The notes: generated from the sequence alone by a model not told the origin. DNA of 64,000 bases from Anaerostipes hadrus ATCC 29173 = JCM 17467 (GCF_030296915.1 NZ_AP028031.1:1359501-1423500); one strand, 5' to 3'. Positions 9,607-18,768 are shown, counted from the stretch's first letter. Made by a program: numbers and translations.

Positions 9607-10035
9607 CTATTCTTCAAACATTTCTCCCTCTATATTACTTATCTGTTCAATAGGGATGATCGTCTGATCTGTCATAACAACTGTGTGTTTATATTTATCA
9701 ATTTTCTTTACACAACCAGAACAGGTAATATATGCTCCCCCATTTTTCTTAGCATCTGGTACAAAATACGTGATCTCAACCATTTGCTGTGTACCGATCG
9801 TTTCAGCGATCAGATATAACTTTTTATTTAATTCTGCTATAACTTCTTCACTCAACACTTGTTTTGCATCTGTTTGTCTTACAGTTTCTTTAATAGCTGC
9901 TTCGTGTCCGGTAAGTGCCGCAAAAGGCGAAAACTGTGCTGCCCTGGCATAAAGTGACATACGAGGGTGCTTCTTTGAAGTTGGATGCGGCAGATTGATA
10001 ATATCATCGTATTTATGATTGTACTGATCCTTCAT
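9607..10035 (-). CDS. YolD-like protein
   Basis: This 142-aa protein matches the YolD-like family by its N-terminal region with RMSLYARAAQFSPFAALTGHEAAIKE and its C-terminal small beta domain. YolD-like proteins are regularly encoded next to Y-family polymerases of the UvrX type, exactly as here (33 bp after the polymerase gene). The molecular role is not established; a part in SOS mutagenesis is suggested by the pairing. The ATG follows a GAGGAAG ribosome-binding site. Confidence 0.85.
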   Translation of the reverse strand: MKDQYNHKYDDIINLPHPTSKKHPRMSLYARAAQFSPFAALTGHEAAIKETVRQTDAKQVLSEEVIAELNKKLYLIAETIGTQQMVEITYFVPDAKKNGGAYITCSGCVKKIDKYKHTVVMTDQTIIPIEQISNIEGEMFEE

Positions 10036-10068
10036 AATCTTCCTCCATTGACACTGAATACTTACTTT

Positions 10069-11595
10069 CTATGCTTTATGTCCGCCGATCTGCTCATTAC
10101 GGTCTTTTGCTGTTGCTCCCTCCTGAAGGTTCATTCCTTTCAAGATAGCGTTCTTCCCAAACTTCTTTTTGATTGTGAGCATTGTCTGTTGCATCCGTTT
10201 CTCACGCTCTAAAACGGCCTCTTCTTCGGCTTGTTCCTGTTCCTTTACCGTATAATCTGTAAAAAGATCAAGCTGTTCATACGCTTCGTCTTCCTTTGAA
10301 AAACTTTCATCCACGAGCTTGTTCGCTGTGATATTGATTCTTCTGATCAGCAGATTTTTATCCACGATCTGATCATATAATTCCATCACTGCATCTGTGA
10401 TCAGCATGGTAGATGATGTCTTCCTTTTCAGGTTTGTTGTTCCATGAGCGTGTTTTGGAACTTTCCTTCCATATCGGTCAATCGTAACAGAACCCCTGTA
10501 CTTCCTATATCTATCTGGATCCGTTAGATTTTCTATATCATAACCTACGGTCAATACGATCTGGTCAGTAACAAGTCTCTTATCTACCAGATCAAGTGTC
10601 ATAAGATCAGTCATTTCTTTTACAACTAACTTTGCCTTATCAAAGTCATATGGGCAGTGAAGTACTTGCCCGGAGCATACACTGTTGGTTTCCGGTTTGT
10701 ATGCTTTGACTTGCTCCATAGTACAAGGCTCATATCCCCAGGCATGATCGATCAGCAGTTCCGCATTGATCCCAAACATCTTATAAAGCAGTTCTTCATT
10801 ATGGAATTCATTTGGCTTTCCGATGGAACATCTTGCAACATCTCCCATTGAAAAAAGACCGTGTTTTTCCAACTTCTTCGCATAGCCTTTGCCTACTCTC
10901 CAGAAATCCGTAAGCGGTCTGTGATTCCATAGCTTCCTACGGTAAGACATTTCGTCTAATTCGGCGATCCTTACGCCATCCTTATCCGGTTTAATATGCT
11001 TTGCTACGATATCCATCGCAATCTTGCACAGATACATATTCGTTCCGATTCCAGCGGTTGCTGTAATTCCCGTTGTTTTTAAAACGTCTCGTATCATAGT
11101 CATGGCAAGTTCCCTTGCAGTCATCTGATAAGTATTCAGATAATCTGTTGCATCTATAAATACTTCATCAATTGAGTACGGAAAAATATCTTCTGGCGCA
11201 ATATACTTCAGATAAATATTATAAATCTTGGAACTATATTCCAAATAGTATTCCATACGTGGTGGTGCAACAATATAATCAACCTTCAATGCCGGATTTG
11301 TATTTAATTCTGTGCTGTCATCCGACGAACCTGTAAATGTTCTGTTTAAAGCTTTCCACCTGCGGGTATTATTGACTTCTTTAATCTTTTGCACGACTTC
11401 AAACAAACGTGGTCTGCCTGGTATTCCATAGCTTTTCAGCGATGGAGATACCGCAAGGCAGATTGTCTTCTCCGTCCGGCTTTGATCTGCAACCACAAGA
11501 TTTGTCGTTAAAGGATCGCGATTTCGCTCCTTACATTCCACAGAAGCATAGAATGATTTGAGGTCGATCGCAATATAAGCCTTTGTCTTTGTCAT
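10069..11595 (-). CDS. Y-family DNA polymerase (UvrX/UmuC-like)
   Basis: This 508-aa translesion polymerase has the Y-family catalytic motif DLKSFYASVE (residues 11-20) and the second acidic motif SIDE (141-144), followed by helix-hairpin-helix-like and little-finger regions. Its length and its YolD neighbour fit the UvrX subfamily rather than DinB (about 350-400 aa). I place the start at ATG 11595 behind AGAGGAG; an ATG 8 codons earlier has no ribosome-binding site. It would bypass lesions after DNA damage. I did not find a clear LexA box nearby. It shares a strand and tight spacing with the small protein before it. Confidence 0.9.
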   Translation of the reverse strand: MTKTKAYIAIDLKSFYASVECKERNRDPLTTNLVVADQSRTEKTICLAVSPSLKSYGIPGRPRLFEVVQKIKEVNNTRRWKALNRTFTGSSDDSTELNTNPALKVDYIVAPPRMEYYLEYSSKIYNIYLKYIAPEDIFPYSIDEVFIDATDYLNTYQMTARELAMTMIRDVLKTTGITATAGIGTNMYLCKIAMDIVAKHIKPDKDGVRIAELDEMSYRRKLWNHRPLTDFWRVGKGYAKKLEKHGLFSMGDVARCSIGKPNEFHNEELLYKMFGINAELLIDHAWGYEPCTMEQVKAYKPETNSVCSGQVLHCPYDFDKAKLVVKEMTDLMTLDLVDKRLVTDQIVLTVGYDIENLTDPDRYRKYRGSVTIDRYGRKVPKHAHGTTNLKRKTSSTMLITDAVMELYDQIVDKNLLIRRINITANKLVDESFSKEDEAYEQLDLFTDYTVKEQEQAEEEAVLEREKRMQQTMLTIKKKFGKNAILKGMNLQEGATAKDRNEQIGGHKA

Positions 11596-11609
11596 CGTTC
11601 TATGCTCCT

Positions 11610-11843
11610 CTATTTGCATAATGAATCAACCATCATAGCGAACCACATCATACAAAACATAAATAAAAAACACAATAGTACAGAACCACACCCAACATTT
11701 GATTTCCCATCATCGGATGATTCCTTCTTCCCTTGGCTATGCTTCGATGCATCATCTTCTTTCAATTTGTTATAAAGATAATATTCTCTGGCATTGTCTT
11801 TCCAATCTTTTTTCCCATTTCGATCATAATCAAAAAAGGCCAT
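11610..11843 (-). CDS. Small membrane protein of unknown function
   Basis: This 77-aa protein has a charged N-terminal half (FFDYDRNGKKDWKDNAREYY) and a single hydrophobic C-terminal helix, VLLCFLFMFCMMWFAMMV. ATG 11843 is preferred over a GTG three codons earlier because it has GGGGAG at 8 nt. It ends 14 bp before the Y-family polymerase start and is probably co-transcribed with it. No function can be assigned. Confidence 0.7.
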   Translation of the reverse strand: MAFFDYDRNGKKDWKDNAREYYLYNKLKEDDASKHSQGKKESSDDGKSNVGCGSVLLCFLFMFCMMWFAMMVDSLCK

Positions 11844-11882
11844 ATTGATCACTCCCCATTCCTTAATCTATTCATGTTTTTT

Positions 11883-12566
11883 CTATTTACTAGAGCTTGG
11901 AAAATATGGGCTTAATACTCCAGCTACATTACTGATCGGCATTGTTTGCAGCCATACTTTCCCAGGGCCTGTAAGTATTGTGTTAAACACTCCTTCTCCA
12001 CCAAACAACATATTCTTTACACCCGGAACACTTTTGATCTCCATCGTACAACTTGCTGTCATCGCGGCCAAATGTCCAGTATCTACAACAATCTGCTCTC
12101 CAGCCTCTAATTCATATTCCACAACATGACCATCAAATTCTGCAAACATGATACCATGGCCAGATGCTTTCTGCATAATAAAACCTTCTCCGCCAAATAA
12201 TCCAGCTCCGATCTTTTTATTAAAGAATGCAGATAACTCAACTCCATTCTCACCGGCAAGATAAGCACTTTTTTGTAATATCATTTCCTGTCCAGGTGCA
12301 ATTTCAAATGCCTTGATGGATCCCGGGAAGCATGAAGCAAAGGCGATCATCCCTTCTCCGCCTTGTGCTGTATAAACATTCTGGAACATCTTTTCTCCTG
12401 AAAACGCTCTTCCAAAGATCTTTCCTATTCCTCCATTCGAAGTTGTTTCCATTTTCATATTTGGAGACATCCAAGACATTCCTCCACCTTCTGTAACCAT
12501 TTTTTCTCCAGATTCCAGATGACAGATAACTACTGGAAGTGTTTCACCTAAAATTTCATATCTCAT
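11883..12566 (-). CDS. AIM24 family protein
   Basis: This 227-aa protein matches the AIM24/TIGR00266 family: a repetitive, glycine-rich beta-sandwich with repeated LESGEKMVTEGGGMSWMSPN-like and FFNKKIGAGLFGGEGFIMQK segments. The bacterial role is not established. The start is ATG 12566 (MRYEILG), 7 nt after AAGGAGG; an upstream ATG at 12614 would overlap the preceding transporter pseudogene. The protein has no signal peptide and is probably cytoplasmic. Confidence 0.88.
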   Translation of the reverse strand: MRYEILGETLPVVICHLESGEKMVTEGGGMSWMSPNMKMETTSNGGIGKIFGRAFSGEKMFQNVYTAQGGEGMIAFASCFPGSIKAFEIAPGQEMILQKSAYLAGENGVELSAFFNKKIGAGLFGGEGFIMQKASGHGIMFAEFDGHVVEYELEAGEQIVVDTGHLAAMTASCTMEIKSVPGVKNMLFGGEGVFNTILTGPGKVWLQTMPISNVAGVLSPYFPSSSK

Positions 12567-13454
12567 AATGTTTTCCTCCTTACTCAACATTTGATTTGTT
12601 ATTCTTCTTTGCATTTACAATATAAATTCCAACACATACAAGTGCGAGTGCAATCAGACTTCCGATATTAAATGCCTGTTTGACTTCTCCCAATACCAAT
12701 GCCGACAAGATTACACTGCATAATGGATTCACAAATCCGAAGATTGCTACCTTTGACACGTCATTATATGCAAGTAATACAGACCAAAGTGTATAGGCAA
12801 CTGCAGATACCAATGCAAGATACAACACGACCGTAATTCCACCAACTGTTACATGATCTAAATGTCCACCCATTGCGTTTCCGATTAAAAATAATACAAT
12901 TCCACCAATAAAAAACTGAGTTCCACTTAATATAACTGGTGATACTTTTTTTGAATAGTAATTGATCAATATTGTGGATGTTGCATAGGCTAACTGTGAA
13001 ATCAAAACGAATCCTTCTCCCATCATCGTAAAGCCGAAATCCAAAGAATTTCCAAGAAGATTGATCACGACAACTCCTGCAAATCCTAAGATGCATCCTG
13101 TTAATTTTCTTCCCGTTAATTTTTCATTTCGTACGATCAAACATGACATTAGGATTGCGATAAAATTTCCTAAACCTGTAATGATTCCACCTTTCACTCC
13201 AGATGTATGTGCCACGCCGATATAAAAGAAAAAATACTGTCCAACAGTCTGCGCAAGGCAGACAGGAACTGCATATTTTAGAATCTTTCCATCGGGCAGT
13301 GTCACTTTCTTTTCCTGTATAGAAGCAAAAATCAAGACGAAAAGTCCTGCTAACGCAAATCTTATTCCTGCAAATATGATCTGACAGGCTGTGTTTGTCG
13401 TATCTACTTGTAACAGTCGATATCCTGTCTTGATCATCGGAATAGCACTTCCCC

Positions 13455-13650
13455 GTGAATTACCCCTCCCATGCGGTACAGTAGTTCCTATGGAAGTGGC
13501 TTCTAACAGTCGTGACAGTTACCCATTTCTGACCAAAAGATTGGCTGTCCGTACCAATCAAGGCATATTCACTTATGCCGCTATCCCTTTGACGGGAATA
13601 CCTTTCGGATTCAGTTTGTGGAATCCATACACATCAGGAGCAGAAAGAAA
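13455..13650 (-). ncRNA. Predicted TnpB omega-RNA (3' end of tnpB through element end)
   Basis: In IS605-type elements the omega-RNA overlaps the tnpB 3' end and runs out of the element, its guide being the adjacent flank. By that rule the scaffold here ends at 13455 with GGGGTAATTCAC on the minus strand and the guide begins GGGGAAGTGCTATTCCGATG (13454 downward), which is transporter sequence. The 5' limit is a guess. Inferred from position and family knowledge only. Confidence 0.5.
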
Positions 13651-14946
13651 CGTATAATCTCTGGTATCTTTCCAGATATCAGGGATCGCTTTCCGCATGA
13701 TATTTGCTGCTGCATGACAATCCGCATTTAAGATCATTCCGTTAGAGCAACGGTATAAACCACGTTTGATCCTCTTTCCAGAAAACGAAGCATCCTTATC
13801 ATCGACAGCATAGGTTGGGATCCTGTCATTTGCGATCAGATCCGCTTTGGAAGTATAACTTTCTTCCTGCTCTATGATTCTGATGCCGGCATTCAGAGTT
13901 TTATATGTGATCATTGTCCGCAGGAGAGTGATCGGCATGGAGACAAAATTCTGGTTGTTGATCTTATTCATATTGGATCTCTGCTTCCAGAGCAGATTCA
14001 CACCAAGGATCAGTGTTCCACACTGGTGTTCCATACAGAAGTCAATGATACTACGACTGATCTTGTGGCACTGGTCCTTCACAAAATTGGCATAATGGAA
14101 AGAAAGGTCTCTTAACCGCTTGGAAACAGCGTGTTTCTTTTCATGACCTTTTGTGATGATGGAGACATACTTTGCTCTCTGTTTATGGAACCATTGGATC
14201 TTGGATAAGACAGCTCCGCCTTTGTATATTGCGGATGAGTGATCATCACATACGATCGCTGCGAAGTTATCTGTTCCAAGATCAATGGCACATACATGAG
14301 ATCCGGAAGGATCAAATGCAACATCTGGTTCTTCTAGTGTCAGACAGAGTAAAAAACGACCATAATACGGTTTGATCTTGACTTCTTTTAATACAGGATC
14401 CGAAGAAAGATTTGAAAAGTACAAGCGTTGCTTTTGCAAAGGCAGTTTTAAGGACATCCCGATATCGTCCCGATACAAGACAGCATCCTGGTTTGTGATG
14501 ATCACAGTCGTCAGGTCACTTTTCTTATAGCGAGGCATCTTAGGCTTACCCAGATACTTTTCTGGATGCTTTTTATATTCTCTTAAAGAAGCAAGCCAGT
14601 TTTTGAAATCTGTGACTGACTGTTTGACCATCTGCTGTGCTGTCTGTCTTGGAAGTCCGGAAAAGAAATCTGGATTCTCTGTGACACGCATCATCTTTTC
14701 AAGGTGTGTATAAGAGATCACTCTGCGGACGTGCATGTTTGGATAAGATCGTTGTAATAACGCAACTTCTTGAAAGACTTCGACTTCGTTCTCTGTCCGA
14801 TGTTCTTTGTCATAACCGGTAAAGATATTCCGCACACGGAAAAGAGCTGCATTGTACAACAGCTTGGACTTTCTGCACAGATCGTCAAAATATGGATATA
14901 ACAGATCATCCGAAGAAATGATTCTTTGTGTCACACGGTATGCCAT
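13573..14946 (-). CDS. tnpB: TnpB (IS605 OrfB), RNA-guided nuclease family, atypical RuvC-II
   Basis: This 457-aa TnpB has RuvC-I as CAIDLGTDNF (D222) and RuvC-III as LNADCHAAANI (D409). At RuvC-II, where Glu is expected, the sequence is TLILGVNLLWKQ (Gly at 315), and the usual CxxC zinc-ribbon cysteines between II and III are missing; instead there is EQEESYTSKADL (Glu 361/362). This resembles a TnpB subgroup with a rearranged active site, in which the SYTSK-proximal Glu could substitute. TnpB normally uses an omega-RNA from the element's end to cut the empty donor site. Whether this one is active is open. Confidence 0.9.
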   Translation of the reverse strand: MAYRVTQRIISSDDLLYPYFDDLCRKSKLLYNAALFRVRNIFTGYDKEHRTENEVEVFQEVALLQRSYPNMHVRRVISYTHLEKMMRVTENPDFFSGLPRQTAQQMVKQSVTDFKNWLASLREYKKHPEKYLGKPKMPRYKKSDLTTVIITNQDAVLYRDDIGMSLKLPLQKQRLYFSNLSSDPVLKEVKIKPYYGRFLLCLTLEEPDVAFDPSGSHVCAIDLGTDNFAAIVCDDHSSAIYKGGAVLSKIQWFHKQRAKYVSIITKGHEKKHAVSKRLRDLSFHYANFVKDQCHKISRSIIDFCMEHQCGTLILGVNLLWKQRSNMNKINNQNFVSMPITLLRTMITYKTLNAGIRIIEQEESYTSKADLIANDRIPTYAVDDKDASFSGKRIKRGLYRCSNGMILNADCHAAANIMRKAIPDIWKDTRDYTFLSAPDVYGFHKLNPKGIPVKGIAA

Positions 14947-15036
14947 ATGGTTGTCTCCTTTCTGATATGTTGAAAATATCGTACTTTTATAGTATAATTA
15001 TACCAAACATATGTTTAGCTGTAAAGGAGATACATC

Positions 15037-15459
15037 ATGCGAAAGAAAGATAATACAGATTATTATATAAACCGGCATAGTTGCTTTTTATTGCAATACC
15101 ATATCGTGTTTGTTACAAAATACAGACATCCAGTCTTAACAGGCAAAGTAAAAGATGTTGTTTATGAACGTATCCACTATGTAGCAGATCAAAGAGGGTT
15201 TCACATCCTAGAGATCAATGGCGAATCGGATCATGTCCATATCCTGATGGAAGCTGATACAACAACTTCACCGGCGGAACTTGCAAATGTTTTAAAAACA
15301 CAAACAGCACGAAAAGCACGAAAGTTGTATGGCGAAACCATTTTAAAAAAATATTACTGGAAACCTTATTTTTGGTCGGATAGTTATTTTATTTCATCTG
15401 TTAGTGAAAACAGTCTGCACACAATAAAACAGTATATTCGGAATCAGGGGAAACGATAA
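15037..15459 (+). CDS. tnpA: IS200/IS605 Y1 transposase TnpA
   Basis: This 140-aa HUH-superfamily single-strand transposase has the metal-binding HVH at residues 66-68 (in ESDHVHILMEA) and the catalytic Tyr in KQYIRNQ (Y133), and it is full length. The ATG follows AAAGGAG. It is divergent from tnpB with a shared 90-bp intergenic region that contains AT-rich -10-like sequences. The protein appears intact, so the element may still be mobile. Confidence 0.95.
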   Translation: MRKKDNTDYYINRHSCFLLQYHIVFVTKYRHPVLTGKVKDVVYERIHYVADQRGFHILEINGESDHVHILMEADTTTSPAELANVLKTQTARKARKLYGETILKKYYWKPYFWSDSYFISSVSENSLHTIKQYIRNQGKR

Positions 15460-15699
15460 TGTGTCCGTCAGGACGCATTCACCCACGCCCATATTAAAAT
15501 ATGGACGTGGTACTCTGCTTAGATTTATAGAATACAGCATAAACTTGCCAGTGCTGCTACAACCCAAGTCTTTGTTAATGTATGATGTTCTGTTTTCATT
15601 ATCTTTTTATTTATCCTCTCTTGTATAGTACTATATTTACATCATTTTATCATATTTTCATATCTTATCCAATCCATACATCATCGATATACAACAAAA

Positions 15700-15726
15700 G
15701 ACTCAGAAGTCCACGGCTCCTGAGTC
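15700..15726 (-). terminator. Terminator-like hairpin
   Basis: GACTCAG (15700-15706) pairs with CTGAGTC (15720-15726) with T-rich sequence on the minus-strand exit side (TTTTGTTG). It follows the ferritin-like gene. A near-copy occurs at 21031-21057. Confidence 0.55.
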
Positions 15727-15753
15727 CTTTAAAATTATCATATAGCTATTGCA

Positions 15754-16212
15754 TTACTGCATTCCGTTTGCTGTCTTATATTTATACAGCATTTCAGCAT
15801 GATTCTGTTCTTCTACCTGAATGTCAGCCATCAACTTTCTAAGATCACTATCCCCAAACATAAATACATTTGTATTATATTCTCCGGAAACCAATTTCTC
15901 TGTTCCAATTGCATCAGTTGCAAGAAATGCATCATGCATCTTATCTTCGGACTGGCTCGCTGCTGTATAGATTGCTCTTGGTTCATAGTCTCTTCCATCA
16001 CTGTCATTGCAATCACTTGACGGTACTGTTCCATCTAAGACCTGTGTGAGTGAATCGTAATGTGTCTGCTCTTTTTTGTGTAGCTGTTCAAAAAGATTTT
16101 TAAGTTCTGGATCGATTGCCTGCTGTGCGTATTTTTGATACTTTTCTATGCAGCTTTTCTCCTGTGTTCTTAGGTTTTCAATTGCTGTTCTTTCTGTCTC
16201 TTTTAATACCAT
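15754..16212 (-). CDS. Ferritin-like spore coat protein (CotF-like)
   Basis: This 152-aa protein reads as a four-helix ferritin-like bundle: ENLRTQEKSCIEKYQKYAQQ, then LFEQLHKKEQTHYDSL, and near the C-terminus LMADIQVEEQNHAEMLYKYK. The paired E..H motifs (KEQTHY and EEQNHA) suggest a di-metal fold, while the overall pattern fits the coat F-type proteins found in spore-forming clostridia. Location would be the spore coat, but this is inferred. A hairpin terminator follows. The ATG lies behind AAAGGAA. Confidence 0.65.
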   Translation of the reverse strand: MVLKETERTAIENLRTQEKSCIEKYQKYAQQAIDPELKNLFEQLHKKEQTHYDSLTQVLDGTVPSSDCNDSDGRDYEPRAIYTAASQSEDKMHDAFLATDAIGTEKLVSGEYNTNVFMFGDSDLRKLMADIQVEEQNHAEMLYKYKTANGMQ

Positions 16213-16304
16213 GATATGAGTTCCTTTCTACTTTGCAAATTTTTATGATGGTATTATCTGCTGTTTGATGCATTTCTATGCAACGAATGGCGAAAATTTA
16301 ACAT

Positions 16305-16994
16305 TCAATTACATTGAAATTCCATCGTACCATCCGTCTGTAATTCTGCTTGATCGGATAAGTAAAATTCCAAAGTCATAATATTTTTTTCATTCAATTC
16401 CAGTTTTTTCACTTGATACTTTACCATTTCACTCACAGAAAATTTACCATCTTCTTTATAGATCGTTGTCAAAATTCCTTCTGTCTTTCCATTGTTGCTT
16501 TGTAATCGGATATTTGCAAATCCTCCGGAACTATTTTGCTGTAACAATGTTATCGTTGTTGGTTTTCCAGCTTTTGTTTTTTCATAAAATGTTTTCAATT
16601 TCTCACCATGACTTGTCTTTGATGGTTTGAATTTTACTGGTGCATTTTTTGTACTATGTTTTTCTTCCCCGATCTGGGCAACTGGATAACCTTTGGATGT
16701 TAATGTATCATATAATGTTTGTAAGTCTTTTTTTGTAACTTTATTCTCATTGATTTTTATGTTTTGACAAATGTCTGAAATTTGCTTAACTTCTTTTTGT
16801 GCCTGAGCTTTTTCTCGCTTTGTTATCACCAATGGTTCCCACTTTTTTGTCTTATGATCTGTTTGTTTTGTTGTTTCTTTTATATTTGATGATCTACATG
16901 CTGTAAGTGTTGTGACACTTGCGAGTAACAAAATAGCTAGCATTAATTTACTACATATATTCTTCTGATATTTTCTTTGCTTTTCTGACCACAT
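16305..16994 (-). CDS. Uncharacterised lipoprotein
   Basis: This 229-aa protein has a lysine-rich N-terminus, a hydrophobic stretch and a lipobox LTAC with the lipidated Cys at 33, so it should be anchored outside the membrane. The mature part has a helical region with KEVKQISDICQNIKINENKV and a C-terminal beta-rich domain. I do not recognise the family. ATG 16994 is chosen because it gives a standard lipoprotein signal; a longer in-frame start at 17033 would overlap the upstream gene by 16 bp. Confidence 0.65.
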   Translation of the reverse strand: MWSEKQRKYQKNICSKLMLAILLLASVTTLTACRSSNIKETTKQTDHKTKKWEPLVITKREKAQAQKEVKQISDICQNIKINENKVTKKDLQTLYDTLTSKGYPVAQIGEEKHSTKNAPVKFKPSKTSHGEKLKTFYEKTKAGKPTTITLLQQNSSGGFANIRLQSNNGKTEGILTTIYKEDGKFSVSEMVKYQVKKLELNEKNIMTLEFYLSDQAELQTDGTMEFQCN

Positions 16995-17017
16995 ATTCTT
17001 CTGCCCTTTTAAAATCC

Positions 17018-18196
17018 TTATGAATAATCCCATATTTCATATCCTTGTCGACGTGCGGAATCATATACAGGTATCATATTCTTTTCAAGTATATTATAAA
17101 ACATTTCTTTTGAATTTCCTTTTCGATATAATTCCTGTCCTGCCCAGATAGAATGAAGATTATCCTTATAACAGCCTTTAAATCTGTTATAGATTCCCAT
17201 ATCATCATAAATCATTTGATACATCAGATATTGATTTTGTGCAAAATTCTGAAAAAACGGATTCCATTTTGGTAATCGATTACTCTTGGATGAATTTAGT
17301 GATGCATCCATCGGCATCAGATTCCAAAGTTCATCATTCATAACAAATGACCATGGAATAAAATGATCAATATCGTATTTTTTCTTCTTCACAGGTTGTC
17401 CAGTAAAGACGTCTCTGATTTCTTGAACTTCCATGATATCTTGCCAGAGATCTCTTACTTTTTTAAGCTTTCGCACTTTTTCTTCTGTTGGGGTTAATTT
17501 ATATACCAGACCGGGAACTTCTGGATTATTGTTCTGCAGCCATTTTACTTTTTCGTATTGAATCCAACCCAAAATATTGACTGTATGATCTTGGATCATC
17601 TTGATCCAGTCTTGTTGGAAATATACTTCTTTTTTTAACTTGCTGCTTGTTCCTAATATGTATGGAAGAGTTAAGACTTCCTTATTGAATTTCTGAATAT
17701 AGGCTGTCATTCGATTCGCACTATTCCAATTTACTTTTTCATCACTCCTCGTAAAAAAGCCTGCTAATGCTCGGTATGGAACCATATGAGTCAGCTGTTC
17801 TTTCGTCGTTTTTAATTCCTTGTTATACTGCCTGATCGCGTTTTTAATCTCTACTTTCGAAGCATTCGCCGATAACTCACTAAGCTCTGTTAGCAAAAGG
17901 ACTGCTCTCTCCAATCCATCCTTGATCTGACCGTCCAGTGGCATTCCACTTAAGTGAATATGGAACTCTCTTACAGAATACCATGCATTTGTGATCATCT
18001 CATTTATGATCTCATCAAATGTCGATTCTGTTTTTCCCTCAGAGATTAACTGTATGATCGCTTCCAGCCAATAAAATTTATAGCAATAGGATGGACTTTT
18101 CATCATTTTAGAAAATCCATCGATATTTAGATTGTTATAATATTTTGGCTCAATTTCTAGGATGTTTTTCCCTTGCAAATCAGGATATTCAACCAT
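17018..18196 (-). CDS. HNH endonuclease domain protein
   Basis: This 392-aa protein has a mainly helical N-terminal 270 residues and a C-terminal HNH nuclease motif: KKYDIDHFIPWSF (the first His after DID), followed by LWNLMPMDASLNSSKSNRLP with the Asn and final catalytic-type residues. It starts at an ATG behind GAGGTGA, inside the last 40 bp of the preceding methyltransferase gene, so the two are coupled. The substrate is unknown. The pairing of a methyltransferase with an HNH nuclease recalls restriction modules, but the methyltransferase does not look like a DNA methylase. Confidence 0.75.
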   Translation of the reverse strand: MVEYPDLQGKNILEIEPKYYNNLNIDGFSKMMKSPSYCYKFYWLEAIIQLISEGKTESTFDEIINEMITNAWYSVREFHIHLSGMPLDGQIKDGLERAVLLLTELSELSANASKVEIKNAIRQYNKELKTTKEQLTHMVPYRALAGFFTRSDEKVNWNSANRMTAYIQKFNKEVLTLPYILGTSSKLKKEVYFQQDWIKMIQDHTVNILGWIQYEKVKWLQNNNPEVPGLVYKLTPTEEKVRKLKKVRDLWQDIMEVQEIRDVFTGQPVKKKKYDIDHFIPWSFVMNDELWNLMPMDASLNSSKSNRLPKWNPFFQNFAQNQYLMYQMIYDDMGIYNRFKGCYKDNLHSIWAGQELYRKGNSKEMFYNILEKNMIPVYDSARRQGYEIWDYS

Positions 18197-18756
18197 CGTT
18201 CATCACCTCGTCCTTCTCTGACATCACCTGTTGTCCATATTTCTTTGATCTGTAATTGAGGGATCTGCAAGATAAATTCTTTCAATGAATCTTCTGTAAA
18301 ATCCGTAAAATAACGCCCATTTCTCTCTCCCTCGAATTCGCCGTATTTAAATGATGCATAAATGATTCCATTTTCTTTTAATGCTTTGTTCATCTTATGA
18401 AATACACGAAAAAGATCATTTTTTGATAAATGAAGAATTGATGCGCATGCCCAGATTCCGTCATAAATATTCTGGTCATTTAATTCTTCAAACAACATTT
18501 GTTTTACTTTGATTCCTGTATATTTTGAAGCTTCCTTACAAATCTCTTCGGATCCGTCAATTGCCGTTACGTTATAGTTTCGCTTTAGAAAATATTTTGT
18601 ATCACGGCCAGAACCACACCCAAAATCTAAGATGAATGCGCCCGATGGAAGATAAGATAAAAATTTATTTTGTATGTTTGTAAAATCTACGAATCTTGTT
18701 GTTTGTATGAATGATTTAGTGTATTTGTTATAATAATTTATGGTTTTGTTGTTCAT
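18157..18756 (-). CDS. Class I SAM-dependent methyltransferase (TehB-like)
   Basis: This 199-aa small-molecule-type methyltransferase has SAM motif I as FILDFGCGSGRDTKYFL near residues 39-55 and an acidic residue (AIDGSEE) at the next strand. It lacks an NPPY or DPPY motif, so nucleic-acid amino methylation is unlikely. It overlaps the HNH gene downstream by 40 bp and follows the esterase gene by 12 bp, forming a run of small genes on the minus strand. The substrate is unknown. Confidence 0.8.
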   Translation of the reverse strand: MNNKTINYYNKYTKSFIQTTRFVDFTNIQNKFLSYLPSGAFILDFGCGSGRDTKYFLKRNYNVTAIDGSEEICKEASKYTGIKVKQMLFEELNDQNIYDGIWACASILHLSKNDLFRVFHKMNKALKENGIIYASFKYGEFEGERNGRYFTDFTEDSLKEFILQIPQLQIKEIWTTGDVREGRGDERWLNILICKGKTS

Positions 18757-18768
18757 TGGAATCCTCTC

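Larger units (their letters stand above)
13455..15526. mobile_element. IS200/IS605-family insertion sequence with tnpA and tnpB
   Basis: This 2,072-bp element carries divergent tnpB (minus) and tnpA (plus). Its boundaries are fixed to the base by the interrupted transporter gene and show no target duplication, as expected for single-strand transposition. The end behind tnpA contains hairpin CCACGCCCATATT/AATATGGACGTGG (about 15482-15511). The end behind tnpB finishes, read on the minus strand, as GGGAGGGGTAATTCAC. The flank at the tnpA-side end on the same strand is TTCTAT, the likely target/TAM side. Confidence 0.92.
12580..15599 (-). pseudogene. DMT/EamA-family transporter, split by an IS605 element
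   Basis: The two halves of one EamA-type drug/metabolite transporter flank the IS. The N-terminal piece (15527-15599) reads MKTEHHTLTKTWVVAALASL then CCIL and breaks after the first T of the next codon. The C-terminal piece starts at 13454 and reads GSAIPMIKTGYRLLQ and on to the stop at 12580. Joining the flanks without the IS gives CTA TGG GGA AGT, that is LWGS, restoring the canonical WGSAxP of this family with no base lost or gained. The restored protein would be about 315 aa with ten membrane helices. The intact 285-codon remainder lacks helix 1 and is probably not functional. Confidence 0.93.
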
